The notes: generated from the sequence alone by a model not told the origin. A DNA stretch of 64,000 bases from Desulfovibrionaceae bacterium (GCA_031082225.1 JAVHLG010000002.1:1-64000), one strand, 5' to 3'. Positions 44,239 to 55,365 are shown, counted from the first letter of the stretch. Numbers and translations are program-made.

Positions 44239-44354
44239 CCCCCGTTTCTCGCCTGCCCCCCGTCCTTGAAATGCCGTGGGCGACAAGGTAAGGGTGTGCA
44301 AAAGCGTTCGTCTGGGGCGGCATGTCGCTGCCCCGGCGGAAAGCAGGAGCCCAC

Positions 44355-46178
<1,824 letters not shown>

Positions 46179-46188
46179 CTGCGGCGGC

Positions 46189-48291
46189 ATGGTGCGTTCC
46201 CCGGCGGCCGGGGGTTCCCGGCCGGGTCTGGCGACCCGGGCGCTGGCGGCCGTGGCGGCCGTGTGCTGCGTCCTGGCGGCGCTTGGCGGCCCTGTCCAGG
46301 CCGCCGACGCGGACAAGGCCTACCAGGAGGCGCTTCGCCAGTTCAAACGCCTGTCCACGGACGCTGCGGCCGGGAAAAACCGGGAGCCCTGGCTGGCCCT
46401 GGACGAAAAATTCGTGGCCGTGTACCGCGCCGCCCCGGACGGCCCCCTGGCCCCCAAGGCCCTGTACTACCGGGGCTGGGTCTTCGAGGAACTGGCCTAC
46501 CGCTCCTACCTGGAGAAGGACGCCAGGCAGTCCCTGGACCATTACCAGCGCATGATCGACCGGTTTCCGCGCCACGCCTGGGCCGACGACGCCCATGTGC
46601 GCCGGGCCGTGGTTTTGCGCGACCGGATCAAGGACAAGGGGCAGGCCATGGACGAACTTCGGGTCGTCCTGAAACGCTATCCCGACGGGGACAAGGTGGC
46701 CGAGGCCGTGGAAATGCTGCGCGGCCTGGACCCCTCGTTTACCCCAGAGCCCAGGCAGGCGGCTTCGGCCCCGCCCTCGGGAACCGGTTCCGCAAAGGCC
46801 GCGGATGCCGGAAAGGCCGCCGCCCCGACCGAGACCGCCGCCGCTCCCCAGGCCCAGGCCGTCCCGGGGGGCCAGATGGTTCTGGCGGCCGCCTCGCCGC
46901 CTGCGGCCACCTCGGGCGCGCCCGCGACGCTTGGGGAGATCAGCAAGACCGGCGGGGACGACTATTCGCGCATCACCCTCGGCCTGGACCGGGAAACCAC
47001 CTTCCGCTACCAGCTTCTCGAAAAGACCAAGGGCGAGGATACGGCCCCGCGCCGGTTGTACATCGACCTGGACAACGTGCGTATGGGACAGGCCGTGCGG
47101 GCCGACGAGAAGATCGCCGACGGCATCCTGCGCCAGATCCGGGCCGCCTACAACAGGCCCGACGTGGTCCGGGTGGTTCTGGATATCGACAATTTGGACC
47201 GCTACAACGTCTTCACCCTGGACAACCCCTTCCGGGTGGTGCTCGACGTCTACGCCACGGGCAAACCCGGCAAGGCCCCGGCTTCGGCCCCGGCCCCGGG
47301 CGACAAGCCGCAGGACAAATACGACGGCTGGCTGTCCAACCTTTTCAAGGCCAAGTCCGCGTCCCCTCCCGGGGCGGCCAAACCCGCTGAAAAAGCCGCA
47401 GACAAGGCCGCCCCGTCAACTGACGCGGCCATGCGCGAGGAAACGGCCCAGGCCGCCAGACAGGCCGCCGCAAAGCAGTCCGCCAAGGCCCCCGAACCCG
47501 CCCCGGCAAAGCCTCCGGCCTACAAGCCGCCCCCGGGCAGCGAAAAGCGCCTGGGCGACCTGGTGGAGCAGCTCGGGCTTACCGTGCGCACCATCATGAT
47601 CGACCCCGGCCATGGCGGCAAGGATCCCGGGGCCCAGGGCCTTGGCGGACTCGTGGAGAAGGACGTCAACCTGCGATTCGCCAAAATTCTTGGCAAAAAA
47701 CTCGAAGAGCACGGCTTCCAGGTGCTCTATACGCGCACCAAAGACGTGTTCATTCCCCTGGAGGAGCGCACGGCCATGGCCAACGCCAAAAAGGCCGACC
47801 TGTTCGTGTCCATCCACTGCAACGCCCACGGCGACGCCAAGTCCACGGGCCTGGAGATCTATTCCCTCAACCTGGCCAGCACCGAGGACGCCGTGCGGGT
47901 GGCCGCGCGGGAAAACGCGGTCTCGGCCAAGACCATCAGCGACCTGCAGTTGATCCTGACCGATCTGATGCTCAACACCAAGATGAAGGAATCCCGGGAG
48001 CTGGCCAGGACCGTGCAGGACAGGGCCGTTTCGTCGGTGGCCCGCTGGAAGACCCGCAACCGGGGGGCCCACGAGGCCCCGTTCTACGTGCTCATGGGGG
48101 CGCGCATGCCCGCCGTGCTGGTGGAGATGGGCTACATCACCAACCCCGACGACGCCAAACGGCTGGCCTCGGACAAGTACCTGGAGGCCCTGGCCCAGGG
48201 CATGGTCAACGGGCTGGTGGCCTACAAGCAGCGCATCGAGCGGTTTACGGGGGAGGCGGTCCCGGCGGCGGGGAAGAAGAAGGACTCATAG
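46189..48291 (+). CDS. N-acetylmuramoyl-L-alanine amidase (AmiC type) with AMIN and TPR-like regions
   Basis: A 700-residue exported peptidoglycan amidase. Signal peptide residues 1-35; TPR-like helices at about 40-185; an Ala/Pro-rich linker; an AMIN targeting domain at about 245-365 (DYSRITLGLDRETTFRYQLL...VVLDIDNLDRYNVFTLDNPFRVVLD); a second Ala/Lys/Pro-rich linker; an Amidase_3 zinc domain at about 465-690 (DPGHGGKDPGA, EKDVNLRFA, SIHCNAH, PAVLVEMGYITN). Splits daughter-cell wall. Start at ATG 46189, 10 bp after glmS, with a weak ribosome site; co-transcription with glmS is likely. Confidence 0.93.
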   Translation: MVRSPAAGGSRPGLATRALAAVAAVCCVLAALGGPVQAADADKAYQEALRQFKRLSTDAAAGKNREPWLALDEKFVAVYRAAPDGPLAPKALYYRGWVFEELAYRSYLEKDARQSLDHYQRMIDRFPRHAWADDAHVRRAVVLRDRIKDKGQAMDELRVVLKRYPDGDKVAEAVEMLRGLDPSFTPEPRQAASAPPSGTGSAKAADAGKAAAPTETAAAPQAQAVPGGQMVLAAASPPAATSGAPATLGEISKTGGDDYSRITLGLDRETTFRYQLLEKTKGEDTAPRRLYIDLDNVRMGQAVRADEKIADGILRQIRAAYNRPDVVRVVLDIDNLDRYNVFTLDNPFRVVLDVYATGKPGKAPASAPAPGDKPQDKYDGWLSNLFKAKSASPPGAAKPAEKAADKAAPSTDAAMREETAQAARQAAAKQSAKAPEPAPAKPPAYKPPPGSEKRLGDLVEQLGLTVRTIMIDPGHGGKDPGAQGLGGLVEKDVNLRFAKILGKKLEEHGFQVLYTRTKDVFIPLEERTAMANAKKADLFVSIHCNAHGDAKSTGLEIYSLNLASTEDAVRVAARENAVSAKTISDLQLILTDLMLNTKMKESRELARTVQDRAVSSVARWKTRNRGAHEAPFYVLMGARMPAVLVEMGYITNPDDAKRLASDKYLEALAQGMVNGLVAYKQRIERFTGEAVPAAGKKKDS

Positions 48292-48469
48292 CGTCACATC
48301 CACAATAAAAAGAGTACCCAGGCTGATGACGCCCCCACCCGGTTTTTCGTGGCGTGGAGCGATACAGGGCGTGCAATGTTTCGAAGAGCATCAAGAACCG
48401 TTTTGGGTTTTTCACCATCCAGGCGCAAGCGCCTCACGGTTTCTTTTGCAAGATGGGGGTGCAGGGAGT

Positions 48470-49045
48470 CTATAGGTAAACCAATAAGCACGCACCGGCC
48501 AGGGCGACGGTGGCCCAGCCCAAACGGTCGACATATCTGTGCAGCGCCGCCTCCATCTTCTCGCCGCCCCAGGCCATCATCCCCGCGACAAAGAAAAACC
48601 GCAAGCCGCGCCCGATCACCGAGGCCAGAACGAACGGAAGCATGGCCATGGACATGGCGCCTGCCGCGATGGTGAACACCTTATAGGGAATGGGGGAGAA
48701 TCCGGCGATAAAGACCGCCCAGAAACCCCAGGTTTCAAACCAGCCTACTGCCGTTTGGTAGGAAACCCAGTAATGGCTGGCGCGCAGGAAAGGCTCGATC
48801 CACGAGAACGCGTAAAAGCCGATGAGGTAACCGAACAGGCCGCCGAGAATGGACGTGGCCGTGGTCAAAAGCGCATACCACCACGCCCGTTTGGGGTTCG
48901 CCAAACACATCGGGGCCAGCATCACGTCCTGCGGGATGGGAAAAAACGACGATTCCGCAAAACTCAGCATCCCCAAAAACCAGGGCGCCCTCGGATGGCG
49001 GGACCATTTCATGGTCCAGCGGTAGAGCGGGGAAAAGATTCTCAT
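48470..49045 (-). CDS. YqaA-family (VTT/DedA-like) membrane protein
   Basis: A 191-residue membrane protein with four to five hydrophobic segments and the VTT/DedA hallmarks: ESSFFPIPQDVMLAPM near the start, GYLIGFYAF, and GFSPIPYKVFTIAAGAMSM. Members are linked to lipid scrambling or membrane homeostasis. It lies 15 bp downstream of asnB on the same strand, so it may be the last gene of that operon. The 48292-48469 gap to amiC holds nothing firm. Confidence 0.85.
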   Translation of the reverse strand: MRIFSPLYRWTMKWSRHPRAPWFLGMLSFAESSFFPIPQDVMLAPMCLANPKRAWWYALLTTATSILGGLFGYLIGFYAFSWIEPFLRASHYWVSYQTAVGWFETWGFWAVFIAGFSPIPYKVFTIAAGAMSMAMLPFVLASVIGRGLRFFFVAGMMAWGGEKMEAALHRYVDRLGWATVALAGACLLVYL

Positions 49046-49060
49046 GCCAGTCCTGAAGCC

Positions 49061-50968
49061 CTATTCGATGCCGGGCCTGTTTTTATCCAGCCACAGTTGC
49101 AGCACCAAAAGCGTCCACAACTCCTTGCGGTGATCGCAGATCCCGTCCTGGTGCTCGGCCCGGAGCCTGGCCACGGCCCTGGGATCGAAGAGCCCCTGCC
49201 GTTTGAGGTGGGACTCCCCCAAAAGCTCGTCCATCTGGGGCCGCAGGGCTTCGCGCAGCCACATGGACGCCGGGATGAGGAAGCCGCGCTTGGGCCGGGA
49301 GAGGATCTCCCGGGGCAGGATGTCGGCCACGGCCTTTTTCAGGAGATATTTGCGCTTGTCCCCGCGCAGTTTCATGGAGATGGGCAGACGGCAGGCGAAC
49401 TCGGCCAGGTCGCGGTCCAGAAACGGGGCGCGCACCTCCAAGGAGTGCATCATGGAGCAGCGGTCCACCTTCACCAGGATGTAGTCGAGCATGTACTGCC
49501 GGGCGAAGGCATAGAACACCTTGGCCAGGGGCGCATCGGCCGGAAAGGCGTCGAAGAGCGCCGTGGTCGGGGCGTACAGCCTGGCCGGGGTCAGAAACTC
49601 CCTATCCGGATGTTGCCACAGGGAGGCCTGGGCCTCGGGGGAGAAGGCCGAAAGCCAGGTCTGCACGCGCAGAGTGCGCGGGGCCGCCGCCCCGGCCAGG
49701 AAGGTCCGGGCCACGGCGCGCGGATTGACGTAACCCGAGGACTGGGGCAGCCGTCTGGCGACGGGCTCGATGAAGCCCTTGCGCAGCATCCTGGGCAGGC
49801 GCAGATAGCGTTCGGCCAGATTGAACCCCACGAAATATTCGTATCCGGCGAAAAGCTCGTCCGGCCCGTCGCCGCCCAGGGCCACGGTGACCTTCTCCCG
49901 GGTGACCTTGGAGAGCAGAAACGTGGGCACGATGGACGGGTCGGCCATGGGCTCGTCGAACCGGGCCACGATCTCCGGCAACAGGCCGCCACACTCGGCG
50001 GCGCTCAAGATGCGTTCGTGGTGGTCCGTGGCGAAGCGTTTGGCCACGGTCCGGGCATAGGCGGACTCGTCGTAGCTTTTTTCCGTGAACCCGATGCTGA
50101 AGGTTTTGACCCGGGCGGACATCCCGGCCATGAACGCGGCCACGGTGGAGGAGTCGATGCCGCCGCTTAAAAACACCCCCAGGGGCACGTCGCTCACCAG
50201 CCGCCGTTTCACGGCCTGGGCCAGGAGCAGGCGCAGGCGTTCGCACAACTCGTCCTCGTTTTGCCCCGTATCCGGATCGGGCGGCGGCATGTCCCAATAG
50301 GGGGAGGTCACGATGTGGCCGTCGCGCAACAGCAGGTAGTGCCCGGGCCTCAGTTTGTGGACCTGTTTGTAGATGCTTTGCGGGGTGGGCACGTATTCAT
50401 AGGACAGAAACCGGGCCAGGGCCTGGGTGGCGACGGAGAACTCCAGAAACGGCAGGGCCCGCAGCGCGGTGATCTCCGAGGCGAAGGCGAACACCCCCTT
50501 TTGCAGGGTGTAGACGAAGGGCTTTTTGCCGAAGCGGTCCCGGGCCGCAAACAGGGTGCGGGAGCGTTTGTCCCACAGGGCGAAGGCGAACATGCCCTCG
50601 AAGAGGTCCAGGCAGTCCGGCCCTTTGTCGAGCCAGGCGTTTAAGATGACCTCGGTGTCGGAGTTGGTGCGAAAGATGTAGCCCTTGGTCGTCAGGTCGC
50701 GCCGTATCTCCCGGAAATTGTAGATTTCGCCGTTGAAGCTGACCACGGCCAGATCATTGGCGTCAGCCATGGGCTGGCCGCCCGTGGACAGGTCGATGAT
50801 GGACAGGCGGCGATGCCCCAGGGCGGCGGGGCCTTCCAGGGTGTGGCCGTCGCCGTCGGGGCCGCGATGGCGCAAGGCCCGGGTCATGGCCGCAAGCCAG
50901 GACAGGCGGGTCTCGGCCGGGGGCATGGCGGACGGGTCCAGGTGGACGAAACCGGCGATGCCGCACAT
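49061..50968 (-). CDS. asnB: Asparagine synthase (glutamine-hydrolysing)
   Basis: A 635-residue enzyme. Class II GATase domain with nucleophile C2 (MCGIAGFVH), RHRGPDGDG, SFNGEIYNF. Synthetase domain with PP-loop FLSGGIDSSTVAAF, ALGGDGPDELFAGYEYF and RCSMMHSLEVRAPFLDRDLAEF. AsnB homologues inside glycan loci often amidate sugar acids or amino-acid substituents rather than supply asparagine. It sits 4 bp downstream of a glycosyltransferase gene, supporting such a role here. Confidence 0.9.
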   Translation of the reverse strand: MCGIAGFVHLDPSAMPPAETRLSWLAAMTRALRHRGPDGDGHTLEGPAALGHRRLSIIDLSTGGQPMADANDLAVVSFNGEIYNFREIRRDLTTKGYIFRTNSDTEVILNAWLDKGPDCLDLFEGMFAFALWDKRSRTLFAARDRFGKKPFVYTLQKGVFAFASEITALRALPFLEFSVATQALARFLSYEYVPTPQSIYKQVHKLRPGHYLLLRDGHIVTSPYWDMPPPDPDTGQNEDELCERLRLLLAQAVKRRLVSDVPLGVFLSGGIDSSTVAAFMAGMSARVKTFSIGFTEKSYDESAYARTVAKRFATDHHERILSAAECGGLLPEIVARFDEPMADPSIVPTFLLSKVTREKVTVALGGDGPDELFAGYEYFVGFNLAERYLRLPRMLRKGFIEPVARRLPQSSGYVNPRAVARTFLAGAAAPRTLRVQTWLSAFSPEAQASLWQHPDREFLTPARLYAPTTALFDAFPADAPLAKVFYAFARQYMLDYILVKVDRCSMMHSLEVRAPFLDRDLAEFACRLPISMKLRGDKRKYLLKKAVADILPREILSRPKRGFLIPASMWLREALRPQMDELLGESHLKRQGLFDPRAVARLRAEHQDGICDHRKELWTLLVLQLWLDKNRPGIE

Positions 50969-50972
50969 GGGC

Positions 50973-52232
50973 TCAGGCCTTCCCTGCGCCGGAAACGGCG
51001 TCGGCCGGGGGGACGTCGTCGTCGCGGTACAACTCGAAAAGCGCCCGGCTGTTTATTTCGGGATCAAACATGGCCAGCACCCGTTTGCGCCCGGCGGCGG
51101 CCATGGCCACGGCCTTTTTCCGGTCGGCGGCCATGGCCTTGATGGCGTTGGCCAGGGCCGCCGGGTCGCGCTGGGGCGCCAGGCGTCCGGTGACGCCGTC
51201 CTCGATGACCTCGGGGATGCCGCTGATGTCCGTGGCCACCACGGGCAGACAGTGGGACAGGGCCTCCATGATGACATTGGGAATGCCGTCGCGGTCGCCG
51301 GTTTTGTGGATGACGCTGGGCATGACGAAGATGTCGCTTGAGGCGTAGAGTTCCGTGATGCGGTCGTGGGAGACGAAGCCGGGAAGGAAGACGCGGGCCC
51401 GCAAGCCCAGTTGATGGCGCAGAAAGCGGAGGTAGGCCCCCTGGAATCCCGCGCCCACCAGGGTGAGCTGGAAGGGGAATCCTTCCTGGTCGAGCAGGCG
51501 GCAGGCCCGAAGCAGCACGTCGAAGCCCTTGGTGCGGCAAAACCGTCCCACGGCCAGAAGCCGGTAGGGCGGCTCCATGCGTACTTTGGCCTTGACCCGG
51601 CTGGACAGGGTCAGGCTGTTGTAGACCATGTGGATTTTTTGCGCCTCCTGCCCGTCTGAGAAGGCGGCCAGGTAGTCGACGTTGGCCTGGTTGTTGGTGT
51701 GCACGAAGGCGGCGGCGCGGATTTTTTCCGCCAGGGCGCCGTCCTGGGGATGGATGTCCCCGGCCCGGCCCGAGAAGGAAAAGGGCAGGTCGAGCAGGGT
51801 CGCGGCCACCCAGGCGGCCGTGGCCGGGCCGTTGGCCCAGGCGGCGTGGACGTGGGTGGCGCCGTTTTGTTCCATAAGCGTGGCCAGCCGGAATCCGGCC
51901 AGAAAGGACCAGAAGCCTTCCGCCGCAACCTCCAGGCAGCTCCATTTCCGCCAGGGAATGGTGGCCCACAGCCGTTTGGCCACGTCGGGGCGGCGTTTGC
52001 GCCAGGCCCATGCGTCGCGAAACACCTGGGGCAGGGAGGCCGCTCCCAGCCGGGTCACGTCGCTGGAAGCGGCGCGCATCTCCATGCTCAGGCCGTTTTT
52101 GGCCGGGCCGTAGAGGGAATAGACGGAGATGGGCAGCCCCATGCCTTGCAGGTTCTTGATCTCCCGGAAGATGAACATCTCCGAGGGAAGCGGGAACCAC
52201 AAAAGGACATAGGCGATGTTGCGTTGATTCAA
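50973..52232 (-). CDS. GT4 family glycosyltransferase (paralogue 2)
   Basis: About 419 residues: AYVLLWFPLPSEMFIFREIKNL, THVHAAWANGPATAAWVAATL, FSGRAGDIHP, and the donor block TGDRDGIPNVIMEALSHCLPVVATDISG. Close paralogue of 37172-38425. Start codon uncertain: the frame has no upstream ATG; TTG 52232 matches the paralogue's N-terminus, TTG 52298 is an alternative. Followed directly by asnB. Confidence 0.82.
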   Translation of the reverse strand: MNQRNIAYVLLWFPLPSEMFIFREIKNLQGMGLPISVYSLYGPAKNGLSMEMRAASSDVTRLGAASLPQVFRDAWAWRKRRPDVAKRLWATIPWRKWSCLEVAAEGFWSFLAGFRLATLMEQNGATHVHAAWANGPATAAWVAATLLDLPFSFSGRAGDIHPQDGALAEKIRAAAFVHTNNQANVDYLAAFSDGQEAQKIHMVYNSLTLSSRVKAKVRMEPPYRLLAVGRFCRTKGFDVLLRACRLLDQEGFPFQLTLVGAGFQGAYLRFLRHQLGLRARVFLPGFVSHDRITELYASSDIFVMPSVIHKTGDRDGIPNVIMEALSHCLPVVATDISGIPEVIEDGVTGRLAPQRDPAALANAIKAMAADRKKAVAMAAAGRKRVLAMFDPEINSRALFELYRDDDVPPADAVSGAGKA

Positions 52233-52487
52233 GCGGTCTTCTCGTGGGACGGGGTTTTGCAGTATCGCGAAGCGCGAAGCGGCTTGACTGTAGTCCAATG
52301 CCAGCGCGTCTGTAAAGTCGAGCGATGCAGGATGGATTTTTGCCCGGCCGCTGGCCGTGCGGGCGAGAAAAGCGAAAGGGGAGGCGCGCGGCGCGGCCGG
52401 TGCGCTCAGCGGGCCGAGGCTTGCCCCGTGACGGTTTTGCGATTAGGGAACGGATGCGACGTACGCCAAGCGGCGCGCCTGCGACGC

Positions 52488-52575
52488 GGAGGGATGGCCG
52501 AGCGGCCGAAGGCGGCGGTCTTGAAAACCGCAGACGCGCAAGCGTCCGGGGGTTCGAATCCCTCTCCCTCCGCCA
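52488..52575 (+). tRNA. tRNA-Ser (anticodon UGA)
   Basis: An 88-nt class II tRNA with encoded CCA: acceptor GGAGGGA/TCCCTCC, discriminator G52572, anticodon loop CT-TGA-AA, and a long variable arm (GACGCGCAAGCGTC). A phage-type integrase gene starts 188 bp downstream, so its 3' half is the likely attachment site. Confidence 0.95.
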
Positions 52576-52762
52576 CATCACGATGCAGCACCGTCCGATA
52601 AAATCCAGAAAGCCAAGAAATTCAAGGAAAAGCCGGGCCACGATGATCCGGCTTGATCCGTCTATATCCGTTGACATCCGGGTAACTGGCGGGTAACTTT
52701 GCGTATAACATTTGGGTTGTGCGGGTAACTCGCAGTCCTTCAACATCAATGGAGGTTTTCCC

Positions 52763-53986
52763 GTGGCTTTGACGGACGTGACCATACGGAGCATGAAGCC
52801 CGGCCCGAAGCCCCAGAGGATCAAGGACGGCGACGGCCTCTTTCTGGAACTCCGGCCAAACGGCGCGAAGTGGTGGCGGTTCCGGTACTACAAGCCCAAC
52901 GGCAAAGAGGGGCTTCTGTCCTTCGGCGTTTATCCCGGGGTGGGACTGAAAGAGGCACGGCAGAAGCGCGAGGTGGCCCGACGCATGGTTGCCGACGGCC
53001 TGGACCCTGCCGTGGAGAGAAAGGTTGAACGTGCCGCCCCGGACGTGTTGACCCTGGAAAAGCTGGCTCTGGAATGGCACGAGCGGTTCCTGCCAAAGTG
53101 GACGCCCGGCCATGCCCAGGACATCATTGGACGCCTACGCCTGCACATATTCCCGCACATCGGCCAGACGCCCGCCAAAGACCTTGCCGCCCCGGAACTA
53201 CGGGCCGCCCTCCGCCGGATAGAGTCCCGGGGTGCCATGGAGACGGCCAAGCGCGTCCTGCAGATCGTGGGGCAAGTCCTGCGCTATGGCGTGGCATCCG
53301 GCTACCTGACCCGGGACATTGCCGCCGACTTGCGCGGGGCCTTGGGTGCGGCCAAGCCGAAGCACCATGCCGCCATACTGGACGCGAAGGGCATCACGGG
53401 CCTGCTGAGGGCCATAGACGGCTACCAGGGACATCCTGCGACGTATGCCGCCCTGCGCCTTGCCCCGCTGCTGTTCCTGCGCCCTGGCGAGCTTAGGGGG
53501 CTTCTGTGGGAAGAGGTGGACCTCGACGCCGAGGAAATCCGTATAGGTGCCGAACGCATGAAGATGAGAGAGGCGCACATTGTCCCTTTGGCCCGGCAGG
53601 CGAAAGAGATTCTTTTGGAGCTTCATCCCCTGACAGGCCACGGAAAGTACGTCTTTCCATCCTTACGGAGTTCATCACGGTGCATGAGCGAGAACACAGT
53701 CAACGCCGCACTGCGCCGTCTGGGGTACGCCAAGGATGAAATGACGGGACATGGCTTCCGTAGTATGGCCTCGACAATCCTGAATGAACAGGGCTGGCCG
53801 TCCGACGCCATAGAGCGGCAACTAGCGCACAGGCCCAGGAACAAGGTCAGGGCGGCTTACAACCACGCCCAACACCTGGACGTGCGCCGGAAGATGCTTG
53901 CCGCTTGGGCCGACTACCTGGACGGGCTGAAGACCGGGGCGAAGGTGACGCCGCTTCATGTGAGCATGGGGGGCGGGAAACGATGA
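52763..53986 (+). CDS. int: Tyrosine-type site-specific integrase (P4 family)
   Basis: A 407-residue recombinase with the P4-type N-terminal DUF4102 domain (LTDVTIRSMKPGPKPQRIKDGDGLFLEL), a core-binding domain at about 95-185 and the catalytic domain. Active residues: R240 (FLRPGELR), H330 and R333 (TGHGFRSMAST), H356 and Y366 (AYNHAQ). GTG 52763 has GGAGG upstream. It lies beside tRNA-Ser(UGA), where the element is presumed integrated. Its stop overlaps the toxin gene (ATGA). Confidence 0.95.
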   Translation: MALTDVTIRSMKPGPKPQRIKDGDGLFLELRPNGAKWWRFRYYKPNGKEGLLSFGVYPGVGLKEARQKREVARRMVADGLDPAVERKVERAAPDVLTLEKLALEWHERFLPKWTPGHAQDIIGRLRLHIFPHIGQTPAKDLAAPELRAALRRIESRGAMETAKRVLQIVGQVLRYGVASGYLTRDIAADLRGALGAAKPKHHAAILDAKGITGLLRAIDGYQGHPATYAALRLAPLLFLRPGELRGLLWEEVDLDAEEIRIGAERMKMREAHIVPLARQAKEILLELHPLTGHGKYVFPSLRSSSRCMSENTVNAALRRLGYAKDEMTGHGFRSMASTILNEQGWPSDAIERQLAHRPRNKVRAAYNHAQHLDVRRKMLAAWADYLDGLKTGAKVTPLHVSMGGGKR

Positions 53987-54321
53987 CCCCCGCGCCCGTT
54001 GCCCGTGAGGTTCGCCTGTATGTGGCCGATGACGGGCGTTGTCCTTTTTCCGAATGGCTTGAGAGCATGAAGGACATCCGGGCGCAAGCCAGGATAGCGC
54101 AACGCATCGACCGGTTGGCCGTGGGCAACCTTGGGGACGTGAAACCCTTGGGCGAGGGCTTGGCGGAACTCCGGATAGATTACGGGCCAGGGTATCGCGT
54201 CTATTTCGGCCAGCATGGGCCACGGCTGGTCATTCTTCTGTGCGGCGGGGACAAGGCGCGTCAGTCTGTAGACATCAAGACCGCCCGGCGATATTGGGCG
54301 GATTGGAGGAAACGCCCGTGA
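53983..54321 (+). CDS. HigB/RelE-like toxin (addiction-module killer family)
   Basis: A 112-residue basic protein of the Gp49/HigB-type RelE superfamily: EVRLYVADDGRCPFSEWLESM, IAQRIDRLAVGNLGDVKPLGEGLAELRIDYGPGYRVYF, VILLCGGDKARQSVDIKTARRY. Such toxins are ribosome-dependent mRNA endonucleases. Starts within the integrase stop codon, so likely expressed with it. The toxin precedes the antitoxin, as in HigBA pairs. Confidence 0.85.
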   Translation: MTPAPVAREVRLYVADDGRCPFSEWLESMKDIRAQARIAQRIDRLAVGNLGDVKPLGEGLAELRIDYGPGYRVYFGQHGPRLVILLCGGDKARQSVDIKTARRYWADWRKRP

Positions 54322-54560
54322 AAGACATCTCTCTCGACGCATATATGGACGTGCGGCTTCAAGACCCGGTGTTTGCCGCCGGATATGTGAACGCGGCCCT
54401 TGAGGACGGCGATTGCGCCGCCGTGGTCCTGGCCATGACGCGGGTACTCAAGGCCCGCTCCAAGGGCGTGACGGTGCCGCCTGAGGGGCTGGAAGCGTTG
54501 TGCCGCCTGAAACCCGTGCTTGACGACCTGGGCATGAGTTTGGCCGTGACGGCAAGATAG
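54318..54560 (+). CDS. HigA-like antitoxin, short form
   Basis: An 80-residue partner of the toxin. The N-terminal half (VRLQDPVFAAGYVNAALEDGDCAAVVLAMTRVLKA) matches addiction-module antidote proteins. The usual helix-turn-helix in the second half is not recognisable; KGVTVPPEGLEALCRLKPVLDDLGMSL stands in its place. GTG 54318 overlaps the toxin stop and follows GGAGG. It may bind toxin without classic DNA binding. Confidence 0.72.
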   Translation: MKDISLDAYMDVRLQDPVFAAGYVNAALEDGDCAAVVLAMTRVLKARSKGVTVPPEGLEALCRLKPVLDDLGMSLAVTAR

Positions 54561-54591
54561 CCGTGGCATGGAGTGAAGCCATCCAAGATTT

Positions 54592-54644
54592 CCCCGCCCT
54601 AGGGTAGCTCCCGAAGAGCCGGAACCCTACCGGCCTGGGCGGGG
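54592..54644. other. Extended nested hairpin downstream of the toxin-antitoxin pair
   Basis: CCCCGCCC pairs with GGGCGGGG (54592-54599/54637-54644), inside it TAGGGT with ACCCTA (54600-54605/54624-54629), then GCTC with GAGC. No U tract follows on the plus strand. Could be a terminator-like or functional RNA structure. Confidence 0.5.
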
Positions 54645-54677
54645 ATAACTTCCATGGGACCGGCCGAGGGGGCTGTT

Positions 54678-55349
54678 GTGATAAAGAGATGGATTACGGG
54701 CGCGGAGATTTTGGAAAAGTATGATTTGGCGCTGCGGGAACTGGCTGATTTATTGAAGTGCGGGCTTCGCGCCTACGATCCAATCACACTTGACCAGTAT
54801 GTCCGCCCCGAGGACTGCCTAAAACGCAAGGACGTGCTGCCTGCAGATAAGGTCTCAGAATTTTATGAGCAATTCCTCCTTGGGCAGAAGCTTTTGCTCC
54901 TGTCGCAACGGGGCGGCTCGTCAGACGAAGATCAAGCCAGGGCGGAGGCCGATGCGCGGATAATGTGGTCTTTTGAGGATTATGCCAGCTACCCGGCCCC
55001 CGGCGAGGGTACGAAGCTCCTCGAATCTTTTGTGCATCCTGTCCTGCCGGGACACCACCGCTGGCTCAAAACGGTCAAGGCTGCGGTTTTCAAGCCCGAT
55101 GAGGTAGAGGCGGCTGTTATCCCATTCAGGGCCGCCCGGCAGGAGATCGACCCCCGCCAGAGGGAGACATACCTGACGGTCATTGCCGCCCTGGTGGTCG
55201 GCATGGGCGACGTGGGAAAACTCAAAGACCGCAACCGCGTGGGCAAAATTGTCAAAGCGATAGAGCGCCTTGGCCTCGACAGGAGCGACGACACCGTGCG
55301 AAAAGTGATAAATCAAGTCATTGATTTTATGGAGGAAAAGAAGGTCTAA
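54678..55349 (+). CDS. Hypothetical protein of the integrated element
   Basis: A 223-residue soluble, charged protein (IKRWITGAEILEKYDLALRELADLL...LGQKLLLLSQ...WLKTVKAAVFKP...RQRETYLTVIAALVVGMGDVGK...). No domain I can name; the end (NRVGKIVKAIERLGLDRSDDTVRKVINQV) looks helical. GTG 54678 has GAGGGGG upstream, better than the ATG eight codons earlier. Seen, as I recall, next to integrases in other Desulfovibrio elements. Confidence 0.65.
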   Translation: MIKRWITGAEILEKYDLALRELADLLKCGLRAYDPITLDQYVRPEDCLKRKDVLPADKVSEFYEQFLLGQKLLLLSQRGGSSDEDQARAEADARIMWSFEDYASYPAPGEGTKLLESFVHPVLPGHHRWLKTVKAAVFKPDEVEAAVIPFRAARQEIDPRQRETYLTVIAALVVGMGDVGKLKDRNRVGKIVKAIERLGLDRSDDTVRKVINQVIDFMEEKKV

Positions 55350-55365
55350 AACCGTATACGGTTTT
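55348..55365. promoter_or_regulatory. Perfect 18-bp palindrome AAAACCGTATACGGTTTT
   Basis: It overlaps the stop codon of the preceding gene and lies 92 bp before alpA. It could be a dimeric repressor operator for the alpA-primase operon, or a small terminator hairpin. Confidence 0.5.

Noticed and set aside
44239-44354. glmS ribozyme upstream of glmS
   Set aside because: The 116-bp gap is too short and has no matching structure; the ribozyme is mainly found in Firmicutes.
48294-48491. 65-codon minus-strand frame downstream of the yqaA-like gene (GTG start)
   Set aside because: Partly coding-like but overlaps the yqaA-like gene end, has no Shine-Dalgarno and no known family; left out as unsupported.
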